This document shows positions 18,288-26,037 of a DNA stretch of 64,000 bases, in pieces; positions within the stretch are counted from its first letter, which is position 1; every line of letters starts with the position of its first letter. Made by a program: the position numbers and the translations under genes. The stretch lies in NCBI RefSeq assembly GCF_024814375.1, contig NZ_JANUXX010000004.1, forward strand, positions 80,520-144,519, given 5' to 3'. The stretch is from Streptococcus sciuri. Lineage in GTDB: Bacteria; Bacillota; Bacilli; Lactobacillales; Streptococcaceae. The notes under the pieces are model-generated. The model was not told the DNA's origin. It ran no database searches and was given only the letters and a program-made list of their open reading frames with translations.

Positions 18288-18980
18288 TTAACCCTGTGTT
18301 GTATCTAATTTATTTTCGACGATATGTGTACAGACAGACAAGATTAATGCTAAAGCCCAGTAAATGATAGCAACCGCTGTATAGGTTTCAAGCGAATAAT
18401 TGCCCAAATGTCGTGAAATGATTAAATTTCCAGCTCCCATTAAATCAACTAGACCAATCGTATAGGCTAAGGCAATATCTTTTGATAAGTTGATAATGGC
18501 AGTTGTGATATTAGGGAGTGCAATCCGAAAAGCTTGAGGCAAAAGAATTCGGATAAATGTCTGATAATCTGTCAAGCCGATACTAATCCCTGCCTCTAGT
18601 TGTCCTTTAGGAAGTGCTTGATAAGAAGATTTAAAAACTTCGGAAATACCAGCTGCAAATAGCAAGGTCATAGCTAAAATAACAAATACTGAACGAGACC
18701 AGTCATTAACATCGATACCCAACCACCATTCTAAAAAACGAGGGAGACCATAAAAAACTAAAAAAAGAAGAACAATAGGAGGCGTACATCTTAAAATAAA
18801 GACATATCCTCTTGCAAAAGAGGATAAGCTTTTTTCACCTGATAACTGCGACCAAGCAAGAAAGAATCCTAATAGACTTCCAAATAAAATCGTTAAGGCT
18901 AAAACCCATAAAGTCAGAGGTAGGGCGGACAAAATTTTAGGAAGAAATGTTACCACACGAGATGGGTTGTAAGAAACCAT
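18288..18980 (-). CDS. Amino-acid ABC transporter permease, second system (subunit A)
   Basis: Membrane permease of 230 residues with the contact loop around EAGISIGLTDYQTFIRILLPQA. I choose the ATG at 18980 because AGGAGG lies five bases before it; a GTG two codons earlier is too close to that site. It is nine bases after the binding-protein gene and ten before the second permease. Confidence 0.92.
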   Translation of the reverse strand: MVSYNPSRVVTFLPKILSALPLTLWVLALTILFGSLLGFFLAWSQLSGEKSLSSFARGYVFILRCTPPIVLLFLVFYGLPRFLEWWLGIDVNDWSRSVFVILAMTLLFAAGISEVFKSSYQALPKGQLEAGISIGLTDYQTFIRILLPQAFRIALPNITTAIINLSKDIALAYTIGLVDLMGAGNLIISRHLGNYSLETYTAVAIIYWALALILSVCTHIVENKLDTTQG

Positions 18981-18989
18981 AGACACCTC

Positions 18990-19865
18990 CTAGTCTGTGA
19001 CGTAGCTAAAGACATCTTCTCCAAAGTATTTTTTAGAAAGCTTTGCGATGGTACCATCTTTTTTCAATACCTTGATAGCTTTATCATAATCTTTAGCAAA
19101 GGCTTGATTAGTAGCATTTCTATGAATCAATGGATAAGTTTCGATACCTTTGTATGGGAACCATGTTAATTGATCAGCATATTGATGGTAGGCACCATTT
19201 TCATTTTTTACAGCTTGCTCAAAGGATAGTTTAATGGAGAAGTAGGCATCGTAACGTCCTTCAAGCACCCACGCATAGGCATCAGCAACTGAGAAACTTT
19301 CTGATTCTGTCAATTTAATCGGATTTTTGGCTGTTTTATTGTATTCTTGAATCACATTATATTGTCCATTTTGAGGTGAAATAGGAACGAGTTTTCCCCC
19401 ACTATTAGCAAATGAATCAATATCTTTGTATTTTGTTTCATCCTTTTTACGAATAGCAAAGCCAATCACACTAGCACCGATAGCTTTGTTGGGGATAATA
19501 AATTTTTTAGCACGTTCTGGTGTGTACCACGCACCTTTTGTACCAATATCATATTTACCAGATTCAAGTCCGATGAGTAAATCTTCATCACTCGTTCCTG
19601 TGTATGTAAACTTATAGTTTTTTAATTTTTTATCAACAGCTTTTAAAACAGCAACTTCAAACCCATCACTCTTACCATTTTTATCAACATAATCATATGG
19701 GACATAATTTTGTGTATGGGCAACTTTTAGAGTCGTAACTTTGTTTACATTGCCAGATGCACTTTGTGCCTTTTCTGTTTTCCCTGTTAATTGACGTCCA
19801 ATAGCAGTTGCTGCGATAATTGCTACGACAACTCCACTTGCAATAATCCATTTTTTCTTACTCAT
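18990..19865 (-). CDS. Amino-acid ABC transporter substrate-binding protein, second system
   Basis: Family 3 solute-binding protein, 291 residues. An N-terminal hydrophobic helix (residues 6-24) is followed by a Lys/Ser-rich linker and the bilobal domain (VPYDYVDKNGKSDGFEVAVLK split by short turns; GKYDIGTKG). As with the other binding protein in the island, no lipobox cysteine is present, implying an uncleaved membrane anchor. An AGGAG site precedes the ATG at 19865. Ligand unknown. Confidence 0.9.
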   Translation of the reverse strand: MSKKKWIIASGVVVAIIAATAIGRQLTGKTEKAQSASGNVNKVTTLKVAHTQNYVPYDYVDKNGKSDGFEVAVLKAVDKKLKNYKFTYTGTSDEDLLIGLESGKYDIGTKGAWYTPERAKKFIIPNKAIGASVIGFAIRKKDETKYKDIDSFANSGGKLVPISPQNGQYNVIQEYNKTAKNPIKLTESESFSVADAYAWVLEGRYDAYFSIKLSFEQAVKNENGAYHQYADQLTWFPYKGIETYPLIHRNATNQAFAKDYDKAIKVLKKDGTIAKLSKKYFGEDVFSYVTD

Positions 19866-19889
19866 ATACTCACTCCTTCTCCTAAAAAC

Positions 19890-20891
19890 TTATAAGCTGA
19901 CGGCTTCTTTCACCCAATCGATGCGTTCTGATGAAATATCACTTGGCACAGTACAATCTGCACCAATCACAACGCCATAACGTCCAGTATCATCAAGTAA
20001 CTCTTTGACTCTTTTTTGAATATCTTCCTTACTACCAAGGTACAATAGACCTTTTTCAGTATTGTCAAAACCGCCAAGAACTGTTTTACCACCAAATAAT
20101 TGTCTTCCTTGTGATAGACTGACACCCTCTAAATCAACCGCCCAGTTAATGACATCGGCAGGATAATCCGTGTAATACGTAATGTCGTTTGTTGCGCCTT
20201 CATACCCACATATATGAAGAATATTCGTACCACCAGCAGAAATAGCACGCTTCAAAACATGAAGTTCACCAGGTTTAATCACTTGTCTATATTCTTCTTT
20301 AGTTGAACGTTCATCTTGTATATTTTGGACGCTGAGGTAAATACCATCGACACCCGCTTCTTTAATCAAACGTTTTGTCAAAAGACCAATATCGCCAGCA
20401 ATCACATCCAAAACTTTTTTCGTTAACGCAGCATCTTCTTTGATAAAGTTTTCAATAATTTTATCACCATTGTTTCCCTTTCCTGCTAGGTGCCATTTTA
20501 AATAAGTCACAGGGGCAAATATATTATAGAAAGAAGCGATATCTTCTGGGAAATCTTGACGAATTTGTTGAGCTAGCTCAACCTGTCGTGTAATCCAAGG
20601 ATGATTTTCTCCTATAGAAATGATTCCATCTAATTCTTTGATAGAAGTGATACCTTGATGAATCTGTTCATTAGGGTATATAAAGAACCCATCACTCATA
20701 ATCTTGACAAAATCTGGATTGACATCTGAGACGAATTTTTTATGCCCAGCAATATTTTTGTTAAAAATTTCGGAATTAAAACCGTCACCTCTTTCGTCAT
20801 CTGTTGTGAAATGATACCAAAATCCGACAGGGACTTTGTCGACTTTTTCGTTTTTAAATGCTTTTAAAACCCATTCTCTCTTTGTTGTCAT
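19890..20891 (-). CDS. Uroporphyrinogen decarboxylase/MtaA-like methyltransferase family protein
   Basis: Protein of 333 residues with the UroD/MtaA TIM-barrel fold. The zinc motif of the MtaA/MtbA methyltransferase branch is recognisable: HIC in ILHICGYEG (about residue 223) and a later Cys in GADCTVPSD (about residue 314). True UroD uses no zinc and belongs to heme synthesis, which streptococci lack, so a methyl-transfer role to or from a small thiol or thioether is more likely. It is the first long gene of the second ABC operon, 24 bases before the binding protein. Function is otherwise unknown. Confidence 0.8.
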   Translation of the reverse strand: MTTKREWVLKAFKNEKVDKVPVGFWYHFTTDDERGDGFNSEIFNKNIAGHKKFVSDVNPDFVKIMSDGFFIYPNEQIHQGITSIKELDGIISIGENHPWITRQVELAQQIRQDFPEDIASFYNIFAPVTYLKWHLAGKGNNGDKIIENFIKEDAALTKKVLDVIAGDIGLLTKRLIKEAGVDGIYLSVQNIQDERSTKEEYRQVIKPGELHVLKRAISAGGTNILHICGYEGATNDITYYTDYPADVINWAVDLEGVSLSQGRQLFGGKTVLGGFDNTEKGLLYLGSKEDIQKRVKELLDDTGRYGVVIGADCTVPSDISSERIDWVKEAVSL

Positions 20892-20944
20892 TTTCTCTAT
20901 CTCCTTATGTTTTTTATATTACAGTTATGCGTCATTCATCAGTA

Positions 20945-21145
20945 TTAAGGCAGCTGTGCTAAGAGCCTTAAACAGTTAAAGTATTGAATATCACTTTTTG
21001 AAATCGCTGAATTTACATTGTTAGGACTCGACTTTTCAAATAGAGGAATTCTCCAAAGGATAAGACAGGATAGAGTAATGATGAAAAGAATTAGTACTGA
21101 TAACGAGACATTTCTTAGCTTTTCCTCTGTTAGTGACATAGGCAA
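20945..21145 (-). CDS. Possible small membrane protein, 66 residues
   Basis: The frame has a strong GGGAGG ribosome site eight bases before its ATG. It encodes one hydrophobic helix (about residues 14-33, VSLSVLILFIITLSCLILWR) after a charged N-terminus, then a polar tail. It lies 53 bases upstream of the UroD-like gene in the same direction. I do not recognise the family. It could equally be the leftover 5' end of a decayed gene. Confidence 0.4.
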   Translation of the reverse strand: MPMSLTEEKLRNVSLSVLILFIITLSCLILWRIPLFEKSSPNNVNSAISKSDIQYFNCLRLLAQLP

Positions 21146-21234
21146 TTCCCTCCCAAAAATTTTATAAAGCTATATTACCAGTTTCCCTAATGCTTGTATA
21201 ATCTATATTTTTTATCCCTAGATATAAAGTTCAT

Positions 21235-21252
21235 TTATAGCGATCTGCTTAT
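21235..21252. promoter_or_regulatory. Candidate LysR operator in the divergent intergenic region
   Basis: TTATAGC, five bases, GCTTAT: an imperfect dyad sharing its arms with the 16-bp palindrome at 16654-16669. It lies between the minus-strand operon and the plus-strand LysR gene, where LysR-type regulators usually bind. Confidence 0.35.
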
Positions 21253-21364
21253 TTACTTGCTTTAAGTATTACTTTTTACCGTATTTTTAAGATGATCTCT
21301 ATTGGAGAATGAAATAGGATTTGTTATTATAGTGATAATAATCTTTTTTATAAGGGGAATTTTT

Positions 21365-22270
21365 ATGAAATTGCAACAGTGCCGTTATGTAGAAGCTATC
21401 GCTCGCCTAGGCTCTTTTAGCCAAGCTGCTAAGGAGCTATACATGTCTCAACCTAATTTATCCAGTTCCATTAAAAATTTAGAGCAGGAGCTAGGAATTC
21501 AACTGTTTATTAGATCCAATACGGGCGTTTATTTGACAGAAGAGGGTCATGATTTTTTGAAATCTATAAAACGTATTATTGGAGAATTGGATTTGCTTGG
21601 GTCACGCTATCAAGGGAAAATTAAAAAAAGTTTCACGGTAGCAGCGCATCATTATGATTTTCTATCAATTCCTCTAGCAAAAACTTCCCAAAACTTTAGT
21701 GAAGATTACCAAGCATTTCAAACGATTGAAACAACGACGAAAAAAATTTTAGACAGCATTGCTTGTTTTGAAGCTGACCTAGGTATTATCTATTTAGATG
21801 ATGAAAATAAGCATATCCTAGAATCAATGATGAAACAGAAAGAATTGGAATTTCATTCCTTGGGTGATTTTCCAACACGTATTTTCCTCCGTCGTAATCA
21901 TCCATTAGCGCATAAGAAAGTCATTTCTGAAGAGGATTTAAAAGGTTACAATCAAATTCGCTTTCGACAAGAACAGTCGGGGTTAAACTTTGACGAAGAT
22001 GCTTTAAAGATTCATGATGAACAGTGTGTACTCTATAGCAATGATAGAGGAACCGTGATGAATTTACTCTGTGCAACAGATGCATACGCTTCTGGTCTTG
22101 GCATTGTAAACAGTTTTATTCGTGATTGTATTGTCTTGATTCCTTTGAAAGATAGCCCTAGGCATACTCTAGGATTTGTGAGAAATAAAAGAAAAAAAAT
22201 ATCTGATATTGAAAAATATTTCATTAGAGAGATTAGAAAAAGCCTTGAAGAATTTTCTAAAAATTTGTAG
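21365..22270 (+). CDS. LysR-family transcriptional regulator
   Basis: DNA-binding regulator of 301 residues. A winged helix-turn-helix is at the N-terminus (LGSFSQAAKELYMSQPNLSS split around residue 15-35), followed by the linker helix and an effector domain. I place the start at 21365 (MKLQQCRYV) with AAGGGGA upstream; the frame is open back to 21302, but those residues are not family-like. It is divergent from the UroD/ABC operon and probably controls one or both island operons. The known 2-succinocysteine and cystine operons of B. subtilis involve LysR-type regulators such as YtlI, so a sulfur-compound effector is plausible. Confidence 0.9.
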   Translation: MKLQQCRYVEAIARLGSFSQAAKELYMSQPNLSSSIKNLEQELGIQLFIRSNTGVYLTEEGHDFLKSIKRIIGELDLLGSRYQGKIKKSFTVAAHHYDFLSIPLAKTSQNFSEDYQAFQTIETTTKKILDSIACFEADLGIIYLDDENKHILESMMKQKELEFHSLGDFPTRIFLRRNHPLAHKKVISEEDLKGYNQIRFRQEQSGLNFDEDALKIHDEQCVLYSNDRGTVMNLLCATDAYASGLGIVNSFIRDCIVLIPLKDSPRHTLGFVRNKRKKISDIEKYFIREIRKSLEEFSKNL

Positions 22271-22289
22271 TTGTCTAGGTTAGTAGTGT

Positions 22290-22456
22290 GCTAAACCTCA
22301 TCAGATGGCAACTCAAGTAGCTACAAAATTGGTTAAGATTGCTAGCTATTGCAGTTCTTTGAAAAAGACAGAGTGGCAGATGTTATTGTACTTGATAAGA
22401 ATTTTAATCCCAAGGCAACTGATATAAACAGTGTTTGTGCTTATCAATCAAACTAA
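22290..22456 (+). pseudogene. Degenerate duplicate of the nagA 3' end
   Basis: The sequence aligns with nagA from about 7740 to its stop. Readable parts are KPH-QMATQVATK, KIASYCSSLKK, then after a one-base deletion near 22366 DRVADVIVLDKNFNPKAT and CAYQSN before TAA at 22454. Relative to nagA there is also a nine-base deletion before QMA. The match is clear but many bases differ, so this is not a fresh duplication. With the intact nagA at 6758 it brackets the island. Confidence 0.85.
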
Positions 22457-22485
22457 AATAAGGCAGTGTTCATCCCTGTCTTATT
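22457..22485 (+). terminator. Terminator after the nagA remnant
   Basis: AATAAGGCAG and CTGTCTTATT form a ten-base stem with one G-U pair, followed by a T-rich stretch. It probably is the original nagA terminator. Confidence 0.65.
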
Positions 22486-22612
22486 CTTTATCAAAAGAAG
22501 TATTCTGATTCTATAAATAATCTGACAATCTAATCCTTTAAACACAGAAATGGTGCATCAACTTCCATTAGTAAAATCATCAATAAAAAATAAAAAAAAA
22601 TTGTAAAAGGGG

Positions 22613-22641
22613 TTGAAAAAACATTTGAAAAGGGTTACAAT
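22613..22641 (+). promoter_or_regulatory. Promoter of the man PTS operon with overlapping cre-like site
   Basis: TTGAAA and TACAAT are 17 bases apart, about 100 bases before manL. TGAAAAGGGTTACA at 22626-22639 differs from the CcpA consensus at two positions and overlaps the -10, which suggests carbon catabolite control. Confidence 0.65.
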
Positions 22642-22738
22642 ATATTTGTTCTAAAAATTTCTTTAAAAACACCTTAATCTTTTCTAAGAGGGAGAGGAAT
22701 AAAGTGGCTTTTGAGAAAAATATTAAGGAGGAGAACAA

Positions 22739-23731
22739 ATGGGTATTGGTATTATTATTGCCAGCCATGGTAAATTTGCTGAAGGTATTCATCAGTCAGG
22801 TTCGATGATTTTCGGTGAGCAAGAGAAAGTTCAAGTCGTTACTTTCATGCCAAACGAAGGTCCAGACGACCTCTATGAACACTTCAACAATGCTATTGCG
22901 CAATTTGATGCCGATGATGAGGTTCTTGTATTAGCTGACCTTTGGAGTGGGTCACCATTTAACCAAGCAAGCCGTATTCAAGGAGAAAATCCTGAACGCA
23001 AGATAGCTATCATCACCGGTCTTAACTTGCCACTGTTGATTCAAGCTTACACTGAGCGTATGATGGATGCAAACGCTAGTGTTGAAAGCATTGCAGCAAA
23101 TATCATCAAAGAAGCTAAAGATGGTATAAAAGCATTGCCAGAAGATCTTAATCCTAAGGAAGTTTCTGGTGGAGCTGGCGCAGGGGATAAGACTTTGCGA
23201 GGTGCTATTCCAGAGGGTACTGTCATTGGTGATGGTAAATTGAAGATTAACCTTGCTCGTGTTGATACACGCTTGCTTCACGGTCAAGTGGCAACAGCTT
23301 GGACACCTGATTCTAAAGCAGATCGTATCATTGTTGCATCTGATACTGTTGCAAAAGATGAATTGCGTAAAGGTTTGATTAAACAGTCAGCTCCTGGTAA
23401 TGTGAAAGCAAATGTTGTACCAATTGACAAGTTGATTGCAGCATCGAAAGATCCACGTTTTGGAGACACACATGCGCTTGTTCTTTTTGAAACACCTCAA
23501 GACGCTCTTCGTGCTGTTGAAGGTGGTGTACCGATTAAAGAACTTAACGTAGGGTCTATGGCACACTCAACAGGTAAGACAATGGTTAACAATGTGTTAT
23601 CTATGGATAAAGCAGATGTTGAGACCTTTGAAAAGTTGCGTGATTTAGGAGTAACCTTTGATGTACGTAAAGTACCAAATGACTCACCTAAAAACTTGTT
23701 TGAATTGATTAAAAAAGCAAACGTACAGTAG
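22739..23731 (+). CDS. manL: Mannose-family PTS, EIIAB component
   Basis: Cytoplasmic phosphotransfer protein (330 residues) of the main glucose/mannose/glucosamine PTS. The IIA domain (residues 1-~130) has the phospho-accepting His in [11 protein letters not shown]; a linker rich in Gly/Ala follows; the IIB domain begins near residue 160 with its His in [12 protein letters not shown]. An AAGGAGG site precedes the ATG. It is first in manL-manM-manN-manO. In streptococci this system also contributes to carbon catabolite repression. Confidence 0.97.
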   Translation: MGIGIIIASHGKFAEGIHQSGSMIFGEQEKVQVVTFMPNEGPDDLYEHFNNAIAQFDADDEVLVLADLWSGSPFNQASRIQGENPERKIAIITGLNLPLLIQAYTERMMDANASVESIAANIIKEAKDGIKALPEDLNPKEVSGGAGAGDKTLRGAIPEGTVIGDGKLKINLARVDTRLLHGQVATAWTPDSKADRIIVASDTVAKDELRKGLIKQSAPGNVKANVVPIDKLIAASKDPRFGDTHALVLFETPQDALRAVEGGVPIKELNVGSMAHSTGKTMVNNVLSMDKADVETFEKLRDLGVTFDVRKVPNDSPKNLFELIKKANVQ

Positions 23732-23837
23732 AATGTATATACACAAAAGATAAGTACATTCTAGTTTAGCAACATTTCTTATTAGCTTTAATCTAACATA
23801 CTTTGAATTTAAGTATTTAACGAAAGGATTTAGAATA

Positions 23838-24641
23838 ATGTCAGTTATTTCTATTATTTTGGTGCTCATCGTTGCCTTTCTTGCAGGGCTTGATGGTATC
23901 CTTGACCAATTCCAGTTCCATCAACCGCTAGTATCATGTACTTTGATTGGTTTAGCAACTGGTCACCTAGAAGCAGGTCTTATGCTTGGTGGTGGTTTAC
24001 AGATGATTGCTCTTGGTTGGGCTAACATCGGTGCAGCCGTAGCACCAGATATCGCCTTGGCTGGTACAGCTGCTGCTGTTATCCTTGTTAAGGGTGGTGA
24101 TTTCACTAAGACAGGTATTGGGGTTGCGCAAGCCGTAGCTATCCCGCTTGCTGTTGCAGGTCTTGCTCTTACAATGATTGTTCGTACAATCTCAGTTGGT
24201 ATCGTACACGGTGCTGATGCAGCTGCTAAAAAAGGGAATATTCGTGCTGTTGAAACAGCTCACTACACAGCTCTTCTCCTACAAGGGCTTCGTATCACAC
24301 TTCCAATTGCACTTTTGATTGCTCTTCCTACTGAAACTGTTCAAGCAATGCTTAATGCTATCCCTGCTTGGCTAAAAGACGGTATGACTATAGGTGGTGG
24401 TATGGTTGTTGCTGTTGGTTACGCAATGGTTATCAACATGATGGCAACACGCGAAACATGGCCATTCTTCGCCCTTGGTTTTGTCTTCGCAGCTGTTGGA
24501 GACTTTACTCTTATCGCTCTTGGTACTATCGGTGTCGCTATCGCTCTTATCTACCTTGAACTTTCAGAAAAAGGTGGTTCAGGTAGTGGTTCAGGTAGTG
24601 GTTCAGGAGATCCAATTGGAGATATCTTAGAAGATTACTAG
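23838..24641 (+). CDS. manM: Mannose-family PTS, EIIC component
   Basis: Membrane component (267 residues) forming the sugar path with EIID. Multiple hydrophobic helices and the Gly-rich GLMLGGGLQMIALGW stretch fit the family. The C-terminus has an unusual Gly-Ser run (GGSGSGSGSGSGDP) encoded by an in-frame 12-bp tandem repeat at 24576-24608, followed by a conserved-looking IGDILEDY end. The gene starts 106 bases after manL, and manN follows after 15 bases. Confidence 0.96.
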   Translation: MSVISIILVLIVAFLAGLDGILDQFQFHQPLVSCTLIGLATGHLEAGLMLGGGLQMIALGWANIGAAVAPDIALAGTAAAVILVKGGDFTKTGIGVAQAVAIPLAVAGLALTMIVRTISVGIVHGADAAAKKGNIRAVETAHYTALLLQGLRITLPIALLIALPTETVQAMLNAIPAWLKDGMTIGGGMVVAVGYAMVINMMATRETWPFFALGFVFAAVGDFTLIALGTIGVAIALIYLELSEKGGSGSGSGSGSGDPIGDILEDY

Positions 24642-24656
24642 AGAGGGAGAATTATA

Positions 24657-25568
24657 ATGGCTGAAAAGATTAAATTAACACAATCAGATCGTCGTAAAGT
24701 ATGGTGGCGTTCTACCTTCTTACAAGGGTCTTGGAACTATGAACGTATGCAAAACCTTGGTTGGGCATACTCACTTATCCCAGTAATTAAAAAATTATAC
24801 ACATCTAAAGAAGAACAAGTAGCCGCACTTGAGCGTCACCTTGAGTTTTTCAACACGCACCCATATGTAGCCGCACCTATCTTTGGGGTTACATTGGCAC
24901 TTGAAGAAGAAAGAGCAAACGGTGCAGAGATTGATGATACGGCTATTCAAGGGGTTAAAGTTGGTATGATGGGACCTCTTGCTGGTATTGGAGACCCAGT
25001 CTTCTGGTTTACAGTTCGTCCTATCTTGGGTGCACTTGGTGCTTCTCTTGCCCAAGCTGGAAATATCGTTGGTCCACTTATCTTCTTCTTTGGTTGGAAC
25101 ATTATCCGTATGGCTTTCCTCTGGTACACGCAAGAGTTTGGTTACCGTGCAGGTTCTGAAATCACAAAAGACCTCTCAGGTGGTATCCTTCAAAAGGTTA
25201 CTAAAGGAGCATCTATCCTTGGTATGTTCATCCTTGCAGCTTTGGTTCAACGCTGGGTTAGCGTACACTTTGCACTAAGCCTTCCATCTACACAACTCTC
25301 AAAAGGAGCTTACATTGAGTTTCCAAATGGAGCAGTTACTGGTGGCAAATTGCAAGAAATTCTTGGACAATTCCAAGGTGGTCTTAGCTTGACACAAGAA
25401 AAAGCAAATACCCTTCAAGGACAATTGGATTCCTTGATTCCAGGTTTGATGGGTCTTCTTCTGACATTCCTATGTATGTGGTTGCTCAAGAAGAAAGTTT
25501 CTCCAATCGTAATGATTATCGGACTTTTCGTTGTGGGTATCGTTGCACACGTGATTGGTTTGATGTAA
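24657..25568 (+). CDS. manN: Mannose-family PTS, EIID component
   Basis: Membrane component (303 residues). It shows the family N-terminus (RRKVWWRSTFLQGSWNYERM split over residues 11-30), the MGPLAGIGDPVFWF motif around residue 105, and C-terminal helices. With manM it makes the permease and, in related species, a receptor for class IIa bacteriocins. GGGAG lies before the ATG. A strong hairpin follows the stop. Confidence 0.97.
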   Translation: MAEKIKLTQSDRRKVWWRSTFLQGSWNYERMQNLGWAYSLIPVIKKLYTSKEEQVAALERHLEFFNTHPYVAAPIFGVTLALEEERANGAEIDDTAIQGVKVGMMGPLAGIGDPVFWFTVRPILGALGASLAQAGNIVGPLIFFFGWNIIRMAFLWYTQEFGYRAGSEITKDLSGGILQKVTKGASILGMFILAALVQRWVSVHFALSLPSTQLSKGAYIEFPNGAVTGGKLQEILGQFQGGLSLTQEKANTLQGQLDSLIPGLMGLLLTFLCMWLLKKKVSPIVMIIGLFVVGIVAHVIGLM

Positions 25569-25585
25569 GGATATACGATGATACT

Positions 25586-25610
25586 AAAAGAAGGCCAAAA
25601 GCCTTCTTTT
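25586..25610 (+). terminator. Terminator between manN and manO
   Basis: Ten-base perfect stem AAAAGAAGGC / GCCTTCTTTT with loop CAAAA. A TATAAT at 25615-25620 just after it may serve manO. Confidence 0.85.
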
Positions 25611-25646
25611 ATGTTATAATAAAAGCATACTGCAAAAGGAGAGATT

Positions 25647-26009
25647 ATGGTCCAATCATTAAATAGTACGGTTGAACTAACGACAACAGGGGTTTCTTAT
25701 CTCGCTATGGGTAATAAAGTGGGTAAATTTTTATTAGGTAATAAAGGACTTGAGTTTTATAATGATAAAAATGTTAATGATTATATTCAAATCCCATGGA
25801 ATAGCATTAATAAAATAGGTGCGAATCTTACTGGTCGTAATATTAGTCGCCACTTTGAAGTCTATACAAATCAAGGTAAATTTTTATTTGCCTCGAAAGA
25901 TTCTGGAAAGATTTTAAAAATTGCCAGACAGCATATTGGCGATGAGAAAGTCATTCGCTTACCAACGCTCATTCAGACAATCGTAGCTAAATTGAGACGT
26001 AAAAAATAA
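25647..26009 (+). CDS. manO: ManO-like DUF956 protein
   Basis: Small protein (120 residues) of the DUF956 family regularly encoded after manLMN and believed to act in regulation of the mannose PTS. The YLAMGNKVGKFLLGNKGLEF region near residues 15-34 and the IQIPWNSI region match my memory of the family. It sits behind a terminator with its own possible -10 (25615-25620) and an AAAGGAGAG site, so it may be expressed partly apart from the PTS. Confidence 0.85.
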   Translation: MVQSLNSTVELTTTGVSYLAMGNKVGKFLLGNKGLEFYNDKNVNDYIQIPWNSINKIGANLTGRNISRHFEVYTNQGKFLFASKDSGKILKIARQHIGDEKVIRLPTLIQTIVAKLRRKK

Positions 26010-26037
26010 TACCTTGACATCTGTCAAGGTATTATTT
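26004..26037. terminator. Bidirectional terminator between manO and pepX
   Basis: Perfect 16-base arms (AAATAATACCTTGACA and its complement) around two bases, in practice a four-base loop. A/T tracts on both sides serve the two convergent genes. Confidence 0.9.

Noticed and set aside
19890..20891. Reading the UroD-like gene as heme biosynthesis hemE
   Set aside because: Streptococci lack the pathway, no hem genes are present, and the H-x-C...C zinc pattern fits the methyltransferase branch.
7891..22456. Island as a prophage or integrative conjugative element
   Set aside because: No integrase, relaxase, phage structural genes or tRNA attachment site were seen.
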